Assembly (NCBI RefSeq): GCF_027925385.1
Contig: NZ_AP027142.1
Location: forward strand, 1,718,001-1,782,000
DNA length: 64,000 nt
Reading direction: 5' to 3'
Source: Methylocystis iwaonis
Lineage (GTDB): Bacteria; Pseudomonadota; Alphaproteobacteria; Rhizobiales; Beijerinckiaceae
Both the position numbers and the translations under genes were made by a program. This document shows positions 37,837-48,065 of the stretch, one piece after another (position 1 is the stretch's first letter; every line of letters begins with the position of its first letter). The notes under the pieces were generated by a model. That model did not search any database. It saw nothing but the letters and a program-made list of their open reading frames with translations, and was not told where the DNA came from.

Positions 37837-38505
37837 TCAATCCTCGAGCGCGGCGAGCGCCTGTTGGCCGGAGACCTTCTCGTCCGGCTTCCAGACGTGG
37901 AAATTCGCCACGACGCAGAGCGCCTCTTCCAGCGCGCGATGATAGGAATCCCGCGAGATCTCGATTGCGCCCAGCGAGGCGAGATGCGTGGTCATGAACT
38001 GCGTGTCGAGGAGCTGGAAGCCGCCGGCGCGCAGCCGCGCCACGAGATGGGTGAGCGCTACTTTGGACGCGTCGCGCTCGCGATGGAACATGCTCTCGCC
38101 GAAAAAGGCGCCGCGTAACGCCACGCCATAGAGACCGCCGACGAGCTGACCGTCGCGCCAACATTCCACCGTATGGGCGAAGCCCATGTCGAAAAGCTGG
38201 CGATAGAGGCGGCGGATTTCGTCGTTGATCCAGGTCTTCTCGCGATCCGGCGTGGGGGCGGCGCAAGCCTCGATCACCGCGTCGAAGTCGCGGTCGACGA
38301 CAACCTCGAAACGATCCGAGCGCACGGTCTTGGCGAGTGAGCGCGACACGATGAATGTGTCCAGCGGAAAGATCGCGCGCTTTTCAGGGTCGACCCAGAA
38401 GAGCTGGTCGTCCTCGGCGCTCTCCGCCATGGGAAAGAGACCGATGGAATAGGCGCGCAGCAAAAGCTGCGGCGTGATGGCGTAGGAGGCGCCGGGTTTC
38501 GACAT
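37837..38505 (-). CDS. aat: Leucyl/phenylalanyl-tRNA-protein transferase
   Basis: Transfers Leu or Phe from aminoacyl-tRNA to the N-terminus of proteins with basic N-terminal residues, marking them for ClpSAP degradation; 222 residues. Family blocks: [45 protein letters not shown] and FFGESMF. The start and length are normal. In Alphaproteobacteria it commonly sits next to the accB-accC genes, as here. Confidence 0.96.
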   Translation of the reverse strand: MSKPGASYAITPQLLLRAYSIGLFPMAESAEDDQLFWVDPEKRAIFPLDTFIVSRSLAKTVRSDRFEVVVDRDFDAVIEACAAPTPDREKTWINDEIRRLYRQLFDMGFAHTVECWRDGQLVGGLYGVALRGAFFGESMFHRERDASKVALTHLVARLRAGGFQLLDTQFMTTHLASLGAIEISRDSYHRALEEALCVVANFHVWKPDEKVSGQQALAALED

Positions 38506-38638
38506 AGGTAAAAGGATAGCGCCTTATCTCGAAAAATGCAGCGGTCGCTATCTGACAAACTTTATCAGGTCGTCGCCGCGGACGCCACTTATGCGGAGAC
38601 GGCGGGTGGGGGGAGAGTTCGGTCCTTCCGGCGGTCTC

Positions 38639-38720
38639 CGTCATTGCGAGGAGCGCAGCGACGAAGCAATCCAGAGCCGCGATGACGCTCTGGATTGCTT
38701 CGCTCCGCTCGCAATGACGG
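38639..38720. repeat. Dispersed palindromic repeat, family R2, copy 3
   Basis: CGTCATTGCGAGGAGCGCAG at the left and CGCTCGCAATGACGG at the right, with GAAGCAATCCAGAG and CTCTGGATTGCTTC inside. It separates aat from accC. Confidence 0.85.
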
Positions 38721-38764
38721 ACTTCCCTTCGCTTACTCGGGCGTCCGCAACTCGGTGAGGATAA

Positions 38765-40123
38765 TCAAACCTCCGGCTCGATCCCGCCTGTCGCCAGGAA
38801 ATGCTCGAGCCAATGGATGTCGTAGATCCCGTTCTGCACGTCGGCGTTGCGCACCAGCGTGCGGAACAGCGGCAGCGTCGTGTCGATGCCGTCGACGATG
38901 AATTCGTCGAGCGAGCGGCGCAGGCGCATGAGCGCCTCTGTGCGGTTGCGGCCGTGGACGATCAGCTTGCCGATGAGCGAGTCGTAATTCGGCGGGATCG
39001 AATAGCCCTGATAGACAGCCGAATCGACGCGCACGCCGACGCCGCCCGGCGGATGGTAATAGGCGATGCGGCCCGGCGAGGGGCGGAAGGTCAACGGATG
39101 TTCGGCGTTCACGCGGCACTCGATCGCATGGCCATAGAACTGCACGTCTTCTTGTTTCATCGAGAGTGGCGAGCCGGCCGCAACCCTGATCTGTTCGCAG
39201 ACCAGATCGACTCCCGTAATCGATTCGGTGACAGGGTGCTCGACCTGAATGCGCGTGTTCATCTCGATGAAATAGAACTCGCCATTCTCGTAAAGGAACT
39301 CGACCGTGCCCGCGCCGGCATATTGCAATTCGCGCATGGCCTTGGCGCAGACTTCGCCGATCTCGCGGCGCTGCGTGTCGTTGAGCGCGGGGGAGGGGGT
39401 TTCCTCGAACACCTTCTGGTGACGGCGCTGCAAAGAGCAGTCGCGCTCGCCCAGATGAATGGCCTGGCCCTTGCCGTCACCGAAAACCTGGATTTCGATA
39501 TGGCGCGGCTTTTCGAGATATTTCTCGATGTAGACCGTGTCGTCGCCAAAGGCGGCCTTGGCTTCCGTGCGCGCCGTCGCCATGGCGACGCCGAGGTCAT
39601 GCGCGTCGCGCGCGACCTTCATGCCGCGTCCGCCGCCGCCGGAAGCCGCTTTCACCAGCACGGGGAAACCGATCTTCTGCGCGACCTTCAGCGCCTCCTT
39701 CTCGGAGAGCACGGGGCCATCCGAGCCCGGCACGCAGGGAATGCCGAGGCGCTTGGCGGTGGCCTTCGCCTCGATCTTATCGCCCATCAGCCGGATATGC
39801 TCCGACTTCGGGCCGATGAAGGTGATGTTGTGTTCTTCGAGGATCTCTGCGAAGCGGGCGTTCTCGGAGAGAAAGCCATAGCCGGGATGCACGGCGTCGG
39901 CGCCTGTGATCTCGCAGGCCGACAGCAGCGCTGGGATATTGAGATAGGAATCGCGCGCCGCCGGCGGGCCGATGCAGACGGACTCGTCGGCGAGCTTCAC
40001 ATGCATGGCGTCGGCGTCGGCGGTCGAATGCACCGCCACGGTGGCGACGCCGAGCTCCTTCGCCGCGCGCAAGACGCGCAGCGCGATTTCGCCGCGATTG
40101 GCGATGAGGATTTTGTCGAACAT
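38765..40123 (-). CDS. accC: Biotin carboxylase subunit of acetyl-CoA carboxylase
   Basis: ATP-dependent carboxylation of the biotin carried by AccB, the first step of fatty-acid synthesis. 452 residues, normal length. ATP-grasp features: [28 protein letters not shown], and the start [20 protein letters not shown]. It lies just downstream of accB (9-bp gap) and is surely in one operon with it. Confidence 0.98.
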   Translation of the reverse strand: MFDKILIANRGEIALRVLRAAKELGVATVAVHSTADADAMHVKLADESVCIGPPAARDSYLNIPALLSACEITGADAVHPGYGFLSENARFAEILEEHNITFIGPKSEHIRLMGDKIEAKATAKRLGIPCVPGSDGPVLSEKEALKVAQKIGFPVLVKAASGGGGRGMKVARDAHDLGVAMATARTEAKAAFGDDTVYIEKYLEKPRHIEIQVFGDGKGQAIHLGERDCSLQRRHQKVFEETPSPALNDTQRREIGEVCAKAMRELQYAGAGTVEFLYENGEFYFIEMNTRIQVEHPVTESITGVDLVCEQIRVAAGSPLSMKQEDVQFYGHAIECRVNAEHPLTFRPSPGRIAYYHPPGGVGVRVDSAVYQGYSIPPNYDSLIGKLIVHGRNRTEALMRLRRSLDEFIVDGIDTTLPLFRTLVRNADVQNGIYDIHWLEHFLATGGIEPEV

Positions 40124-40132
40124 CCGCGCGCC

Positions 40133-40744
40133 TTATTCGATCACGAGGAGAGGTTCGCCATATTCGACCGGCTGGCCGTCCTCGACGATGATGGCGGTGA
40201 CGACGCCCGATTTCGGCGCGACGATGTCGTTGAAGGTCTTCATCGCTTCGATCAGCAGCAGCTTGTCGCCGGCCGAAACGCGCGAGCCGATCTCGATGAA
40301 GGGCTTGGCGTCGGGGTTGGGGCGCAGATAGGCTGTGCCGACCATCGGCGATTTGACCGCGCCAGGATGTTCGGCGAGGGATTCTTCGGTCGGCGGCGCA
40401 GCGGGCGCTGGCGCTGCGATGGCGGCGGGCGCAGCGACAGGCGCGGGCGCATAAGCCGTCTGCGCCGGGGCGGCGATGGTGACGGTCGCGGGCGCGGCGA
40501 GCGGCGCCGGCGTGCGGGCGGCGCGAATGCGCAGATCGCCCTTCTCGACCTCGAACTCGGTGAGATCGCTCTGCGCGACGAGCTCGGCGATGGTGCGCAG
40601 CAGCGCAGGGTCGATCAAAGGCGCGGGCGCGACGGCGGCGCGAGGCGCGGCCGTACGGGTCGGGGCGGGCGTGCGAACGGGGGCGGCGGCGGCCGAGGAG
40701 CGGCGGCCGCGCGTGGTCTTGGTGGGCTGTGCTTTGCGCGCCAT
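40133..40744 (-). CDS. accB: Biotin carboxyl carrier protein of acetyl-CoA carboxylase
   Basis: Carries biotin on a Lys in the C-terminal lipoyl-like domain ([10 protein letters not shown], the EAMK biotin site), 203 residues from the ATG at 40744. The N-terminal half is a flexible Ala/Pro linker. The frame open upstream to 40888 overlaps aroQ and is not used. Order aroQ-accB-accC on the minus strand is the conserved arrangement. Confidence 0.97.
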   Translation of the reverse strand: MARKAQPTKTTRGRRSSAAAAPVRTPAPTRTAAPRAAVAPAPLIDPALLRTIAELVAQSDLTEFEVEKGDLRIRAARTPAPLAAPATVTIAAPAQTAYAPAPVAAPAAIAAPAPAAPPTEESLAEHPGAVKSPMVGTAYLRPNPDAKPFIEIGSRVSAGDKLLLIEAMKTFNDIVAPKSGVVTAIIVEDGQPVEYGEPLLVIE

Positions 40745-40763
40745 GGTTTTTCCCAGGTCTTTC

Positions 40764-41195
40764 TCAGATGTTTTGGAGAATGGCCTCGAGGGCCAGCAAA
40801 TATGAAAGCGGGCCGAAGCCCGCGATGACTCCCCGCGCCGCCGGGGAAATATACGAGTGATGGCGGAAGCTCTCCCGCGCATGCACATTGGAAAGATGGA
40901 CTTCGATGACGGACGCCTGCGCGCCTTTGATCGCGTCGTAAAGCGCGATCGACGTGTGGGTCAGGGCGCCGGCGTTGAGGATGACCGGCGCGCCCGCGGC
41001 GCCCGCCTCCTGAATCCAAGTGACGAGATCGCCCTCGAAATTCGATTGCTTGAAGACGAGCGAGACGCCCTTCGCGCTACAGCGTTGGTCGAGCTGGGCG
41101 CGGATGTCGTCCAGGGTCGCTGATCCGTAGATCCCGGGTTCGCGCTTGCCGAGAAGGTTGAGATTTGGACCGTTGAGCACGTGTACGGCTGACAT
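40764..41195 (-). CDS. aroQ: 3-dehydroquinate dehydratase, type II
   Basis: Third step of the shikimate pathway. 143 residues. Family signatures: [17 protein letters not shown] (with the catalytic Tyr), [12 protein letters not shown], and [11 protein letters not shown]. Type II enzymes form dodecamers. It is followed by accB within 20 bp, so the genes are probably co-transcribed. Confidence 0.97.
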   Translation of the reverse strand: MSAVHVLNGPNLNLLGKREPGIYGSATLDDIRAQLDQRCSAKGVSLVFKQSNFEGDLVTWIQEAGAAGAPVILNAGALTHTSIALYDAIKGAQASVIEVHLSNVHARESFRHHSYISPAARGVIAGFGPLSYLLALEAILQNI

Positions 41196-41290
41196 TGCCT
41201 TCCCGAACGATCGATTTTCTTCAAAGGGCGAAGCGCGTCTCTCTTAGCCGCATTGGCCCCGCAAAGGAAGCCCGGCAGGAAAGGGCGCGC

Positions 41291-41345
41291 CGGACCGCGC
41301 GCCTTCAGGCGCGCTCTTTAATCCGAGCCTGAAGGCTCGCGGTCC
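41291..41345. repeat. REP-like palindromic repeat, family R1, copy 2
   Basis: CGGACCGCGCGCCTTCAGGC at the left and GCCTGAAGGCTCGCGGTCC at the right, inward facing. It lies between dsbA (whose stop is at 41354) and aroQ on the same strand and may separate the two transcripts. Confidence 0.85.
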
Positions 41346-41353
41346 TCGCGTCC

Positions 41354-42148
41354 TCAGCAGGTCGCCTTGCCGCATTTGCGAATGTTGTCGACCTTCGCCT
41401 TGAGCTGCGCAAAGGGCAGGCCGCCCACGACGGCCTCCTTGCCGATGACCCATGACGGCGTGCCGTCGAATTTGAGCTGCTCGGCGAGAGCGGCGACTTC
41501 CTTCAGCGCGGCCTGCGTCTCGGCGCTGTCGGCGTCTTTCTCGAGCCGGTCGATATCCGCGCCGACCTCCTTCGCCGCCGCGATGGCCTGCTGCTTGCCG
41601 ATGTGCCCGCGCGTCGAGAGCAGCTTCTTGTGGAATTCCCAGAATTTCGCGGGTGAGAGCTGCATGCGGGCGGCGGTCGCGATATGCGCGACATCGACCG
41701 AGTCCGCCCCGAGAATCGGGAAATCCTTGAGAACGACGCGCAGCTTCGGATCGGTTTCGATGAGCTTCGCGACCGAGGCGAGCGATTGCTTGCAGTAGCC
41801 GCAGTTGTAGTCGAAGAATTCGACCAGCGTGACGTCGCCGTCCGGATTGCCGACGACGGCCTGATTTGCCGAATGGACGATCTTCTCGCCGTGTTCCACG
41901 ACGGCTTTCTCGCGCGACGCCAGCTCCGCCGCTTCCTCGCGTTTCTTGAGCGCCTCGATCGCCTCGCGGATCACTTCCGGATTCGAAACGAGATAGTCGT
42001 GGATGATTTTCTGGATGCCGGCCTTTTGCTGGTCGGAAAAGGCGTCGGCCGCCCGCGACGGCGTCGCGCCGGCGAAAATGACCCCTGCAAGGGCGCCGGC
42101 GACGGCAAGAGCGCGCCAGGACGCAGCGAGGGACGGGGAAAGGCGCAT
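41354..42148 (-). CDS. DsbA-family thiol:disulphide oxidoreductase
   Basis: A 264-residue periplasmic protein. The ATG at 42148 (MRLSPSLAASWRALAVAGA) follows AAGGAG and gives a signal peptide ending near SRAADAF. The thioredoxin-like domain has FFDYNCGYCKQS (CxxC), the Thr-Pro loop FDGTPSWVIG, and a DsbA-type helical insertion between. An in-frame ATG at 42163 overlaps that ribosome-binding site and is less likely. It lies downstream of lptD; LptD carries several Cys residues and could be a client. Confidence 0.9.
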   Translation of the reverse strand: MRLSPSLAASWRALAVAGALAGVIFAGATPSRAADAFSDQQKAGIQKIIHDYLVSNPEVIREAIEALKKREEAAELASREKAVVEHGEKIVHSANQAVVGNPDGDVTLVEFFDYNCGYCKQSLASVAKLIETDPKLRVVLKDFPILGADSVDVAHIATAARMQLSPAKFWEFHKKLLSTRGHIGKQQAIAAAKEVGADIDRLEKDADSAETQAALKEVAALAEQLKFDGTPSWVIGKEAVVGGLPFAQLKAKVDNIRKCGKATC

Positions 42149-42227
42149 CGATTTCTCCTTCATGCGCGGGGCGATAAAGCGCCTTCCGCAATTCGGGGCG
42201 TGTTCTGGAGTGAGGCCGCTTTTAACA

Positions 42228-42267
42228 GACGGCCTCGCCCCTGTCATTCAGGGGGCCGAGGCCGTCG
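42228..42267 (-). terminator. Strong hairpin after lptD
   Basis: On the minus strand, GACGGCCTCGGCCCCCTG and CAGGGGCGAGGCCGTC form a long near-perfect stem with a five-base loop, followed by TGTTAAAA. It lies between the lptD stop and the dsbA start and probably ends the lptG-lptD transcript. Confidence 0.7.
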
Positions 42268-42272
42268 TTTGA

Positions 42273-44876
42273 TCAGCGCATGTAGCTTCCGCCGTAGCCG
42301 CTCGAATAGGAGCTGCCCGACGTGGCGTTGCGCACGCCGTCGTTCACGAGCACCGAGCCGAGGCCGTAATTGAAGCGCGCCTCGCCCAGCGTGCGGAACT
42401 GCAGGGACACCATGACGGCCTGGTTGCGCGCCGGCAGGCCGGTGTTCGCCTGCGGCTGATAGATTTGGGAGTAATTGATCGACAGCGTCGTGCATTCGTC
42501 GTGATAGCCGACGCCCGCGCCCAGCGCCGCGACCGAGAAGAGCGGCGCCGTGCCGTTGAGATTGGCGCCAGTATAGGCGGTGTAGAGATACGGGTTTTGA
42601 GTGAGATTATTGTAGAGATAACGGCTCATGTCGAAAGTGACGGTGCCGTTCAGGAAATAATTCTTCGTGATGTCGTAGCGGCCAGTGGCCGAAAGACCCT
42701 GTCGGCGGACGTCGAAGCCGATCGCCGGCTGGGACGCGTAATTGGCGTATTGCAACTGCAGCGACAGCGGATCGAAGTTGAATGTCGCGAACAGATCGAT
42801 GCGCTTCGCGATCAGGCTTTCCTTGTCGAAGCGACCCTTCGCGACAAAGCTCATGAAGGAGGCGGGCGCAAAGGCGAAACGGCCGACGATGTCGGACGTG
42901 CGCCTGTTGAGGCCCGAGTTCAGGCCGACATTGGCGGCGTCGGCGGTGGCGTAGCCATTGGCGCCGGCGAGCTGCGTCGACTGGCCGACCATGGCGTTGA
43001 CGAAGCCGCCATTGCCGAGCGTCAGCGTGGCCTGCCCGCCGTAGTTCAGGCGCGTGCCGGTCTCGAAGCGGTCGTAGCCCGAGAATTTGTTCCATTCGAA
43101 CAAGGTCGAATCGTCGAAGACGAGGCTCTGCGCGTCCATATTGACGAGCGAGGGAATCGACGTCTGGTTCGGGCGCGCGACAATTTGTGCGATGGGCTCG
43201 ACGACAAAATTGCCGATGGGGCTGCGCGCGAGGATGGGATAGCGCCATTCGGCGCCGAAGCCCGGCGTCGCCTGACCGCGGAAACGCTGATCCAGGCCGT
43301 CCAGAAACAGGCCCTGATTGGCGTTGGGGATCGGTTGCCAGGAACTATTGTAGATCGGGTAGAGGCCCTGCCGGTCGTAATCGAGATAGCTGCCGGTGAA
43401 ACGCGCGAAGGCGAAGGCCGTCCAGACCCCGCCGACGGGGTCGATGACCTTGCGTTTCCAGTCGCCCATGACCGTGGCGTGCTGGTAGGCGCCGCCGATG
43501 CCGCGCAACAGGCACGTGCTGCGCTGTGGAACGACGTCGCGATTGTAGGACTGACAGACGTTGTAAAGGCCGTAGATCCTGTCCAGCGTGCGCGGGTTGA
43601 TCGACTCGTAATTGGCGACGTCCGCCGAGGTGCTCGTGAAATTGGCGTCGATTTCGATCTGGCCGCCGACGCCGGCGGTCTTGGTCGGATCGACGTCGAA
43701 GACACGATTATAGTCGATCACCGGATGCACGAGCGGCTGCTGGGCCTGCACGTCGCTGGGCGAGAGACCCTGGAAGTAATAGCCGCGCATGTCGAAATAG
43801 CTGCGCGGACCCTGGCCGTTCAGATAGATCGTCGAGGACGATTCGCGGAAGTAATAGTTCTGCAGGAGATAGTTGAACTGCTTGTAGTCCTGCAGAAAAT
43901 AGCGATCCGAGAGCGCCGTTATGTCCCAGCCGGCGCGCCAGCGGTCGTTGAGCCAGAAGTCGCCCTGAGTCTGGAGCGCGCCGCGCCATTCCCGATTGCG
44001 GGCGCCATAGGGAGCGATGGCGAAGGCGCTCGGATCGCCGACATGCGTGCCTTCGGCGCGGACCGAAAATCCGCCGTTCTCGAAGCGCTTGCGGAACTCG
44101 CTCGTCAGGAAGGGCCCCTGGCGGGAGAAGATGGTGGGCGTGATCGTGAGGTCGGAGTCGGGCGAAATCGCCCAGAAATAGGGAACCCCGACGCCCGCGC
44201 CGAGCTGTGAGCGATAGGTGAAGACGGGCGTCAGCAAGCCGGACTTGCGCTTCACCGTCGGATCGGCGGAGGACCAGAAGGGCACATAGGCGATCGGCGT
44301 TCCGAGGAACTCGAAGGTCGCGTCCTCGTAGTAGATCGTCTTCTCGGCGTTGTCGTGGATGATCCGCTTGGCCTTCAATTGCCAGGTGCGCGGCTTCGAG
44401 GGGTCGTCCTTGCAGGCCTCGCAGGCCGTATAGGCGCCCATGTCGAAGGTCGTGACGCCATCCGTGCGTTCGGCGCGCGGCGCGCTGAAATGGGTGTCGT
44501 CGGCCGTGTCGACCTGGAGGCTCTCGATGAAGCCGGCCTTGAAGTCGTCGGTGAGATCGAAGTGCTCTGCGCGGGCGATCGTGCCATTGGTCTCGGTGAG
44601 CTTGGCGTGGCCCTCCGCATAGACCCGTGACGTGTTGCGGTCATAGACCACGCGGTCCGCCTCGAGCAGGCGGCCTTTGTAGAGAAGCTGCACCTGGCCA
44701 CGCGCCGTGACGGTGTTGGCTTTCTCGTTGTAGATCATCTCCTTGGCCTCGACGACCATGCGCGCGCCGGCGCCTTCCGGCGCGGCCGAGGCGAGCGAAG
44801 CAAAGACCGCCGCGCCGCCCGTTAAGGCGGCGACGCTGGAGAGGAGAGCCGAGAGGCGGCGAAGGCGGCGAGACAT
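42273..44876 (-). CDS. lptD: LPS-assembly protein LptD
   Basis: Outer-membrane beta-barrel that inserts lipopolysaccharide into the outer leaflet; 867 residues. The ATG at 44876 overlaps the lptG stop and starts a signal peptide (MSRRLRRLSALLSSVAALTG). The N-terminal OstA/LptA-like domain shows MVVEAKEMIYNEKANTVTA and VYAEGHAKLTE. The large barrel follows. Five Cys residues are visible in the mature protein (TACEAC, NVCQS, STCLL and ECTTL), compatible with the disulphides known for LptD. The partner LptE is not in the window. Confidence 0.95.
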   Translation of the reverse strand: MSRRLRRLSALLSSVAALTGGAAVFASLASAAPEGAGARMVVEAKEMIYNEKANTVTARGQVQLLYKGRLLEADRVVYDRNTSRVYAEGHAKLTETNGTIARAEHFDLTDDFKAGFIESLQVDTADDTHFSAPRAERTDGVTTFDMGAYTACEACKDDPSKPRTWQLKAKRIIHDNAEKTIYYEDATFEFLGTPIAYVPFWSSADPTVKRKSGLLTPVFTYRSQLGAGVGVPYFWAISPDSDLTITPTIFSRQGPFLTSEFRKRFENGGFSVRAEGTHVGDPSAFAIAPYGARNREWRGALQTQGDFWLNDRWRAGWDITALSDRYFLQDYKQFNYLLQNYYFRESSSTIYLNGQGPRSYFDMRGYYFQGLSPSDVQAQQPLVHPVIDYNRVFDVDPTKTAGVGGQIEIDANFTSTSADVANYESINPRTLDRIYGLYNVCQSYNRDVVPQRSTCLLRGIGGAYQHATVMGDWKRKVIDPVGGVWTAFAFARFTGSYLDYDRQGLYPIYNSSWQPIPNANQGLFLDGLDQRFRGQATPGFGAEWRYPILARSPIGNFVVEPIAQIVARPNQTSIPSLVNMDAQSLVFDDSTLFEWNKFSGYDRFETGTRLNYGGQATLTLGNGGFVNAMVGQSTQLAGANGYATADAANVGLNSGLNRRTSDIVGRFAFAPASFMSFVAKGRFDKESLIAKRIDLFATFNFDPLSLQLQYANYASQPAIGFDVRRQGLSATGRYDITKNYFLNGTVTFDMSRYLYNNLTQNPYLYTAYTGANLNGTAPLFSVAALGAGVGYHDECTTLSINYSQIYQPQANTGLPARNQAVMVSLQFRTLGEARFNYGLGSVLVNDGVRNATSGSSYSSGYGGSYMR

Positions 44877-46009
44877 CAGCCGTCCTCCGAATAGAGCAAA
44901 GTAAGCGTGCCCAACATGCTCCCGACGAGTGCAGGCGACCATGCGGCGACGAGTGGAGAGATCATCCCGGCGCCCCCGAGGTCGGAGAAGATTTTAGTGG
45001 CGATGTAAAGCACGAAGCCAGCCACAACGCCACCGGAAAGCGTCCTGGCCACGCCGCCGAACCGAAAGAACCTTAACGAAAAGCTCGCGGCGACCAGGAC
45101 CATGGCGACGAGAAGCAGGGGGCGCGCCAGAAGGGTTTGGAACTGCAGCTTATATTCTGTCGCGTCGAGTCCAGCCTCGGTCGTGCGGGCCGTCATTTCC
45201 GGGAGATCCCAGAAGGGCGTGCCCTGCGCCGGCGTCGTGGCGGCGGCGGCTTGCTCGGGGGTGATGTCGGTCGCGAGCATATAAGAATCGACCTGGCGGG
45301 CGGGTTCGCCGGGCGCGCTGACCGTCGCCCCTTGCAGCACCCACACGCCCGGCTCGAGATGCGCCTTGCCGGCCTCCACGCGCTCGACGAAGCCCCCGTC
45401 GGCAGAATAGATATTGACGCTCACGCCCTCGAGATCGACGCCGCTGTTGGCCGTCAGATTCGCGTGAATGACGGCAAGGCCGTCGACGCCATGCTGACGC
45501 AGCCATACGCCGCGATCGACGCGAACGCTCCCCTCCCGCCCGAACAGCTCGAGCTCCATCTGATCCGAGCGCTGCTTCATTTTGGCGGAGAGCGGGTTGT
45601 AGATCGTCACCGAGACGATCCCGATGAGAAGCGCGGCGAGCGCCGGCGCGGCGACGAATTGCCAGACCGACATGCCGGCGGCGCGCGCCACGATCAGCTC
45701 AAGCTTGCGGGTCAGGTCGACGAAGGTCGCCATGGAGCCGAAGAGGACGGCGAAGGGGAGAATCATCTCCGCCGCGGCAGGCACCTTCATGACCGTCATC
45801 AGCGCGATCATTCCCGCTCCGGCCGCCGGATTGTCGCTGGCGCGGCGCAGCGTCTCGACGAAGACGACGACGAACATCAGGCAGAAGATGGCGAAAAAAA
45901 TCGCCAGAATGGCGCGCGTGAAGCGCATGCCGAAATAGCGGGTGATGGTCACGCCGATCACGACCGCGCTCCGGCGCGGCGGACGGGGGCATAGGCCGGG
46001 GCGCGGCAT
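44876..46009 (-). CDS. lptG: LPS export permease LptG (YjgP/YjgQ family)
   Basis: Inner-membrane subunit of the LptBFG ABC transporter that extracts LPS and feeds it to LptC-LptA-LptD. 377 residues from the ATG at 46009; GTG codons near 45961 would give a more typical length, so the true start is open. Membrane segments at the N-terminus (TRYFGMRFTRAILAIFFAIF) and C-terminus flank a periplasmic jellyroll. It overlaps lptD by four bases. lptF, which often sits just upstream, is not between this gene and pepA. Confidence 0.88.
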   Translation of the reverse strand: MPRPGLCPRPPRRSAVVIGVTITRYFGMRFTRAILAIFFAIFCLMFVVVFVETLRRASDNPAAGAGMIALMTVMKVPAAAEMILPFAVLFGSMATFVDLTRKLELIVARAAGMSVWQFVAAPALAALLIGIVSVTIYNPLSAKMKQRSDQMELELFGREGSVRVDRGVWLRQHGVDGLAVIHANLTANSGVDLEGVSVNIYSADGGFVERVEAGKAHLEPGVWVLQGATVSAPGEPARQVDSYMLATDITPEQAAAATTPAQGTPFWDLPEMTARTTEAGLDATEYKLQFQTLLARPLLLVAMVLVAASFSLRFFRFGGVARTLSGGVVAGFVLYIATKIFSDLGGAGMISPLVAAWSPALVGSMLGTLTLLYSEDG

Positions 46010-46327
46010 CGCGTCATCGTCGCCATCGGCCTCGGTTCGCTCCTTCTCAAGTGACTCAAAACGCAGCGTTAAACGCTCATTAACGATCGCTAGACGCTCC
46101 CGCGCGTCCAGGCAAGCGCCGCTCCGGATACGGTCGAGGTTCAGACTAATTCATTTCTCGAGCGTTGCTTTTGCGCAACGTCGGCATTTTCTGGCCCGAT
46201 CGCGGCGATTTGGGGGCGCGACCCGGCGAGGCTATTTGACCGGGGCCCTTGGCCGCGATATTGCGCGACCAATGTTTTCTTCAGCGCGGCCAATTCTAGC
46301 GCCGCGCGACCCTCCAGCGAGGCGGCA
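46010..46327. other. Divergent intergenic region between lptG and pepA
   Basis: No gene is supported in these 318 bp, and no LptF-like coding sequence. It must hold the promoters of lptG-lptD (leftward) and pepA (rightward). A short A+T-richer patch (around 46060-46095, AAAACGCAGCGTTAAACGC, with a small GCGTTTAACGC-type symmetry) is the most promoter-like part, but I cannot name a binding protein. Confidence 0.4.
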
Positions 46328-47872
46328 ATGTCTCTCAATGCGAAATTCGAGGCCCTTTCCTTCGATGAGGCGGAGGCCGCTCTGCGCGCGCCCGAGGACG
46401 CCGCCCGCCCGCGAACCCTCGTCGTTTTCGCCGGAAACGAGCTTGCCATGTCGGAGCGCGTCAAGGCGCTGCTGAAGGAGGCGCAGGCGCAGATCGAGCG
46501 CGCTGCGGGCGCGACGAAGTTCAAGGGCAAGGCCGGTTCGGCGCTGGAGATCCTCGCGCCTGTCGGCGTGGCGGCGAGCCGGCTCCTTGTTATCGGCGTG
46601 GGGGCCGGCAATTCGGACGATTCCGACAAGCCCGCCAAATTCGAGGACTATCTGTCGCTCGGCGGCCAGACGGCTGGGAAGCTGGCTGTGGGCGCGGCGG
46701 CCGTGGTCCTGTTCGACCTGCCGGAAGCGCCGTCCGAGCCAGCCGCTGCGGCGGCGCAATTCGCGCTCGGCGGCTGGCTGCGCGCCTATAAATTCGATCA
46801 ATACAAGACGAAGAAGAAAGACGAGGACAAGGACGGTCCGATCGAGATCCAGCTCGGCGTCGCCGACGCGGAGAGCGCGAAAGCGCATGTGCTCGAGGCT
46901 ACGCACACCGCCGAGGCGGTGGTTCTGGCCCGCACGCTGGTCAATGAGCCCGCCAATGTTCTGTCGCCGACCGAATTCGCCCGCCGCGCCTCGGAGCTGA
47001 TGAAGCTCGGCGTCGAGGTCGAAATCCTCGACGAGAAGGCCATGGCGGAGCTCGGCATGCGGGCGCTGCTCGGCGTCGGGCAGGGCTCCGAGAATGAGAG
47101 CCGCCTTGTCGTGCTGCGCTGGAACGGCGGCGCGGCCGGCGCCGCGCCCGTCGCCTTCGTCGGCAAGGGCGTCGTCTTCGACACCGGCGGCATTTCGATC
47201 AAGCCCGCCGCCTCGATGGAGGATATGAAGGGCGACATGGCCGGCGCGGCGGCCGTCACCGGCGCGCTCTACGCTATCGCCGCGCGCAAGGCGAAGGCCA
47301 ATGTCGTCGGCGTGCTCGGCCTCGTCGAGAACATGCCCGACGGCAAGGCGCAGCGGCCCGGCGACATTGTGAAATCCATGTCTGGCCAGACCATTGAGGT
47401 CATCAATACCGATGCGGAAGGCCGCCTGGTGCTCGCCGACGCGCTCACTTATGTGATCGAGAAGCACAAGCCCGCCGCGGTCGTCGATCTGGCGACGCTG
47501 ACCGGCGCGATTCTCGTGGCGCTCGGCCAGGAATATGCGGGGCTGTTCTCGAACAACGACGATCTCTCCGAGCGGCTAACGAAGGCGGGGACGGCGACGG
47601 GGGAGAAGCTGTGGCGCTTCCCGATGGGCCCGTACTACGACAAGCTCATCGACTCGAAATTCGCCGATATGAAAAACACCGGCGGGCGCCATGGCGGCTC
47701 CATCACGGCGGCGCAGTTCCTCCATCGTTTCGTCGGCAAGACGCCCTGGGCGCATCTCGACATCGCCGGCACGGGCATGGGCTCGCCTTCGAGCGACGTG
47801 AACCAGAGCTGGGGCTCCGGCTTCGGCGTGCGGCTGCTCGATCGGCTGGTGAAGGATCATTACGAGGGGTAA
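46328..47872 (+). CDS. pepA: Leucyl aminopeptidase (M17)
   Basis: Two-metal cytosolic aminopeptidase, 514 residues. The M17 signature [12 protein letters not shown] is present, as are [15 protein letters not shown] and [13 protein letters not shown]. The N-terminal domain is typical. In Alphaproteobacteria pepA usually stands opposite the lpt genes and upstream of holC. Here holC follows after three inserted genes. Confidence 0.96.
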   Translation: MSLNAKFEALSFDEAEAALRAPEDAARPRTLVVFAGNELAMSERVKALLKEAQAQIERAAGATKFKGKAGSALEILAPVGVAASRLLVIGVGAGNSDDSDKPAKFEDYLSLGGQTAGKLAVGAAAVVLFDLPEAPSEPAAAAAQFALGGWLRAYKFDQYKTKKKDEDKDGPIEIQLGVADAESAKAHVLEATHTAEAVVLARTLVNEPANVLSPTEFARRASELMKLGVEVEILDEKAMAELGMRALLGVGQGSENESRLVVLRWNGGAAGAAPVAFVGKGVVFDTGGISIKPAASMEDMKGDMAGAAAVTGALYAIAARKAKANVVGVLGLVENMPDGKAQRPGDIVKSMSGQTIEVINTDAEGRLVLADALTYVIEKHKPAAVVDLATLTGAILVALGQEYAGLFSNNDDLSERLTKAGTATGEKLWRFPMGPYYDKLIDSKFADMKNTGGRHGGSITAAQFLHRFVGKTPWAHLDIAGTGMGSPSSDVNQSWGSGFGVRLLDRLVKDHYEG

Positions 47873-47875
47873 GAA

Positions 47876-47932
47876 CCGGACCGCGAGCCTTCAGGCTCGC
47901 TCGGAGTGCGGGCCTGAAGGCCCGCGGTCCGG
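47876..47932. repeat. REP-like palindromic repeat, family R1, copy 3
   Basis: CCGGACCGCGAGCCTTCAGG at the left and CCTGAAGGCCCGCGGTCCGG at the right. It begins three bases after the pepA stop and could serve as its transcription end. Confidence 0.85.
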
Positions 47933-48065
47933 CCGGCCGCGCCCAAGCACATGATTTTTATTTGAAAACCTTTGGCTCCGTCCCACCTATCGGCCCTGAG
48001 GGAATGCGCGCATTCCCGGTCGATCGGCGCATCCGTTGGATGCGGCAGAGCGAAAGGAACATGAA

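Noticed and set aside
38801..40828. A 675-codon plus-strand frame
   Set aside because: Antisense to accC and accB, with no domain; a composition artefact.
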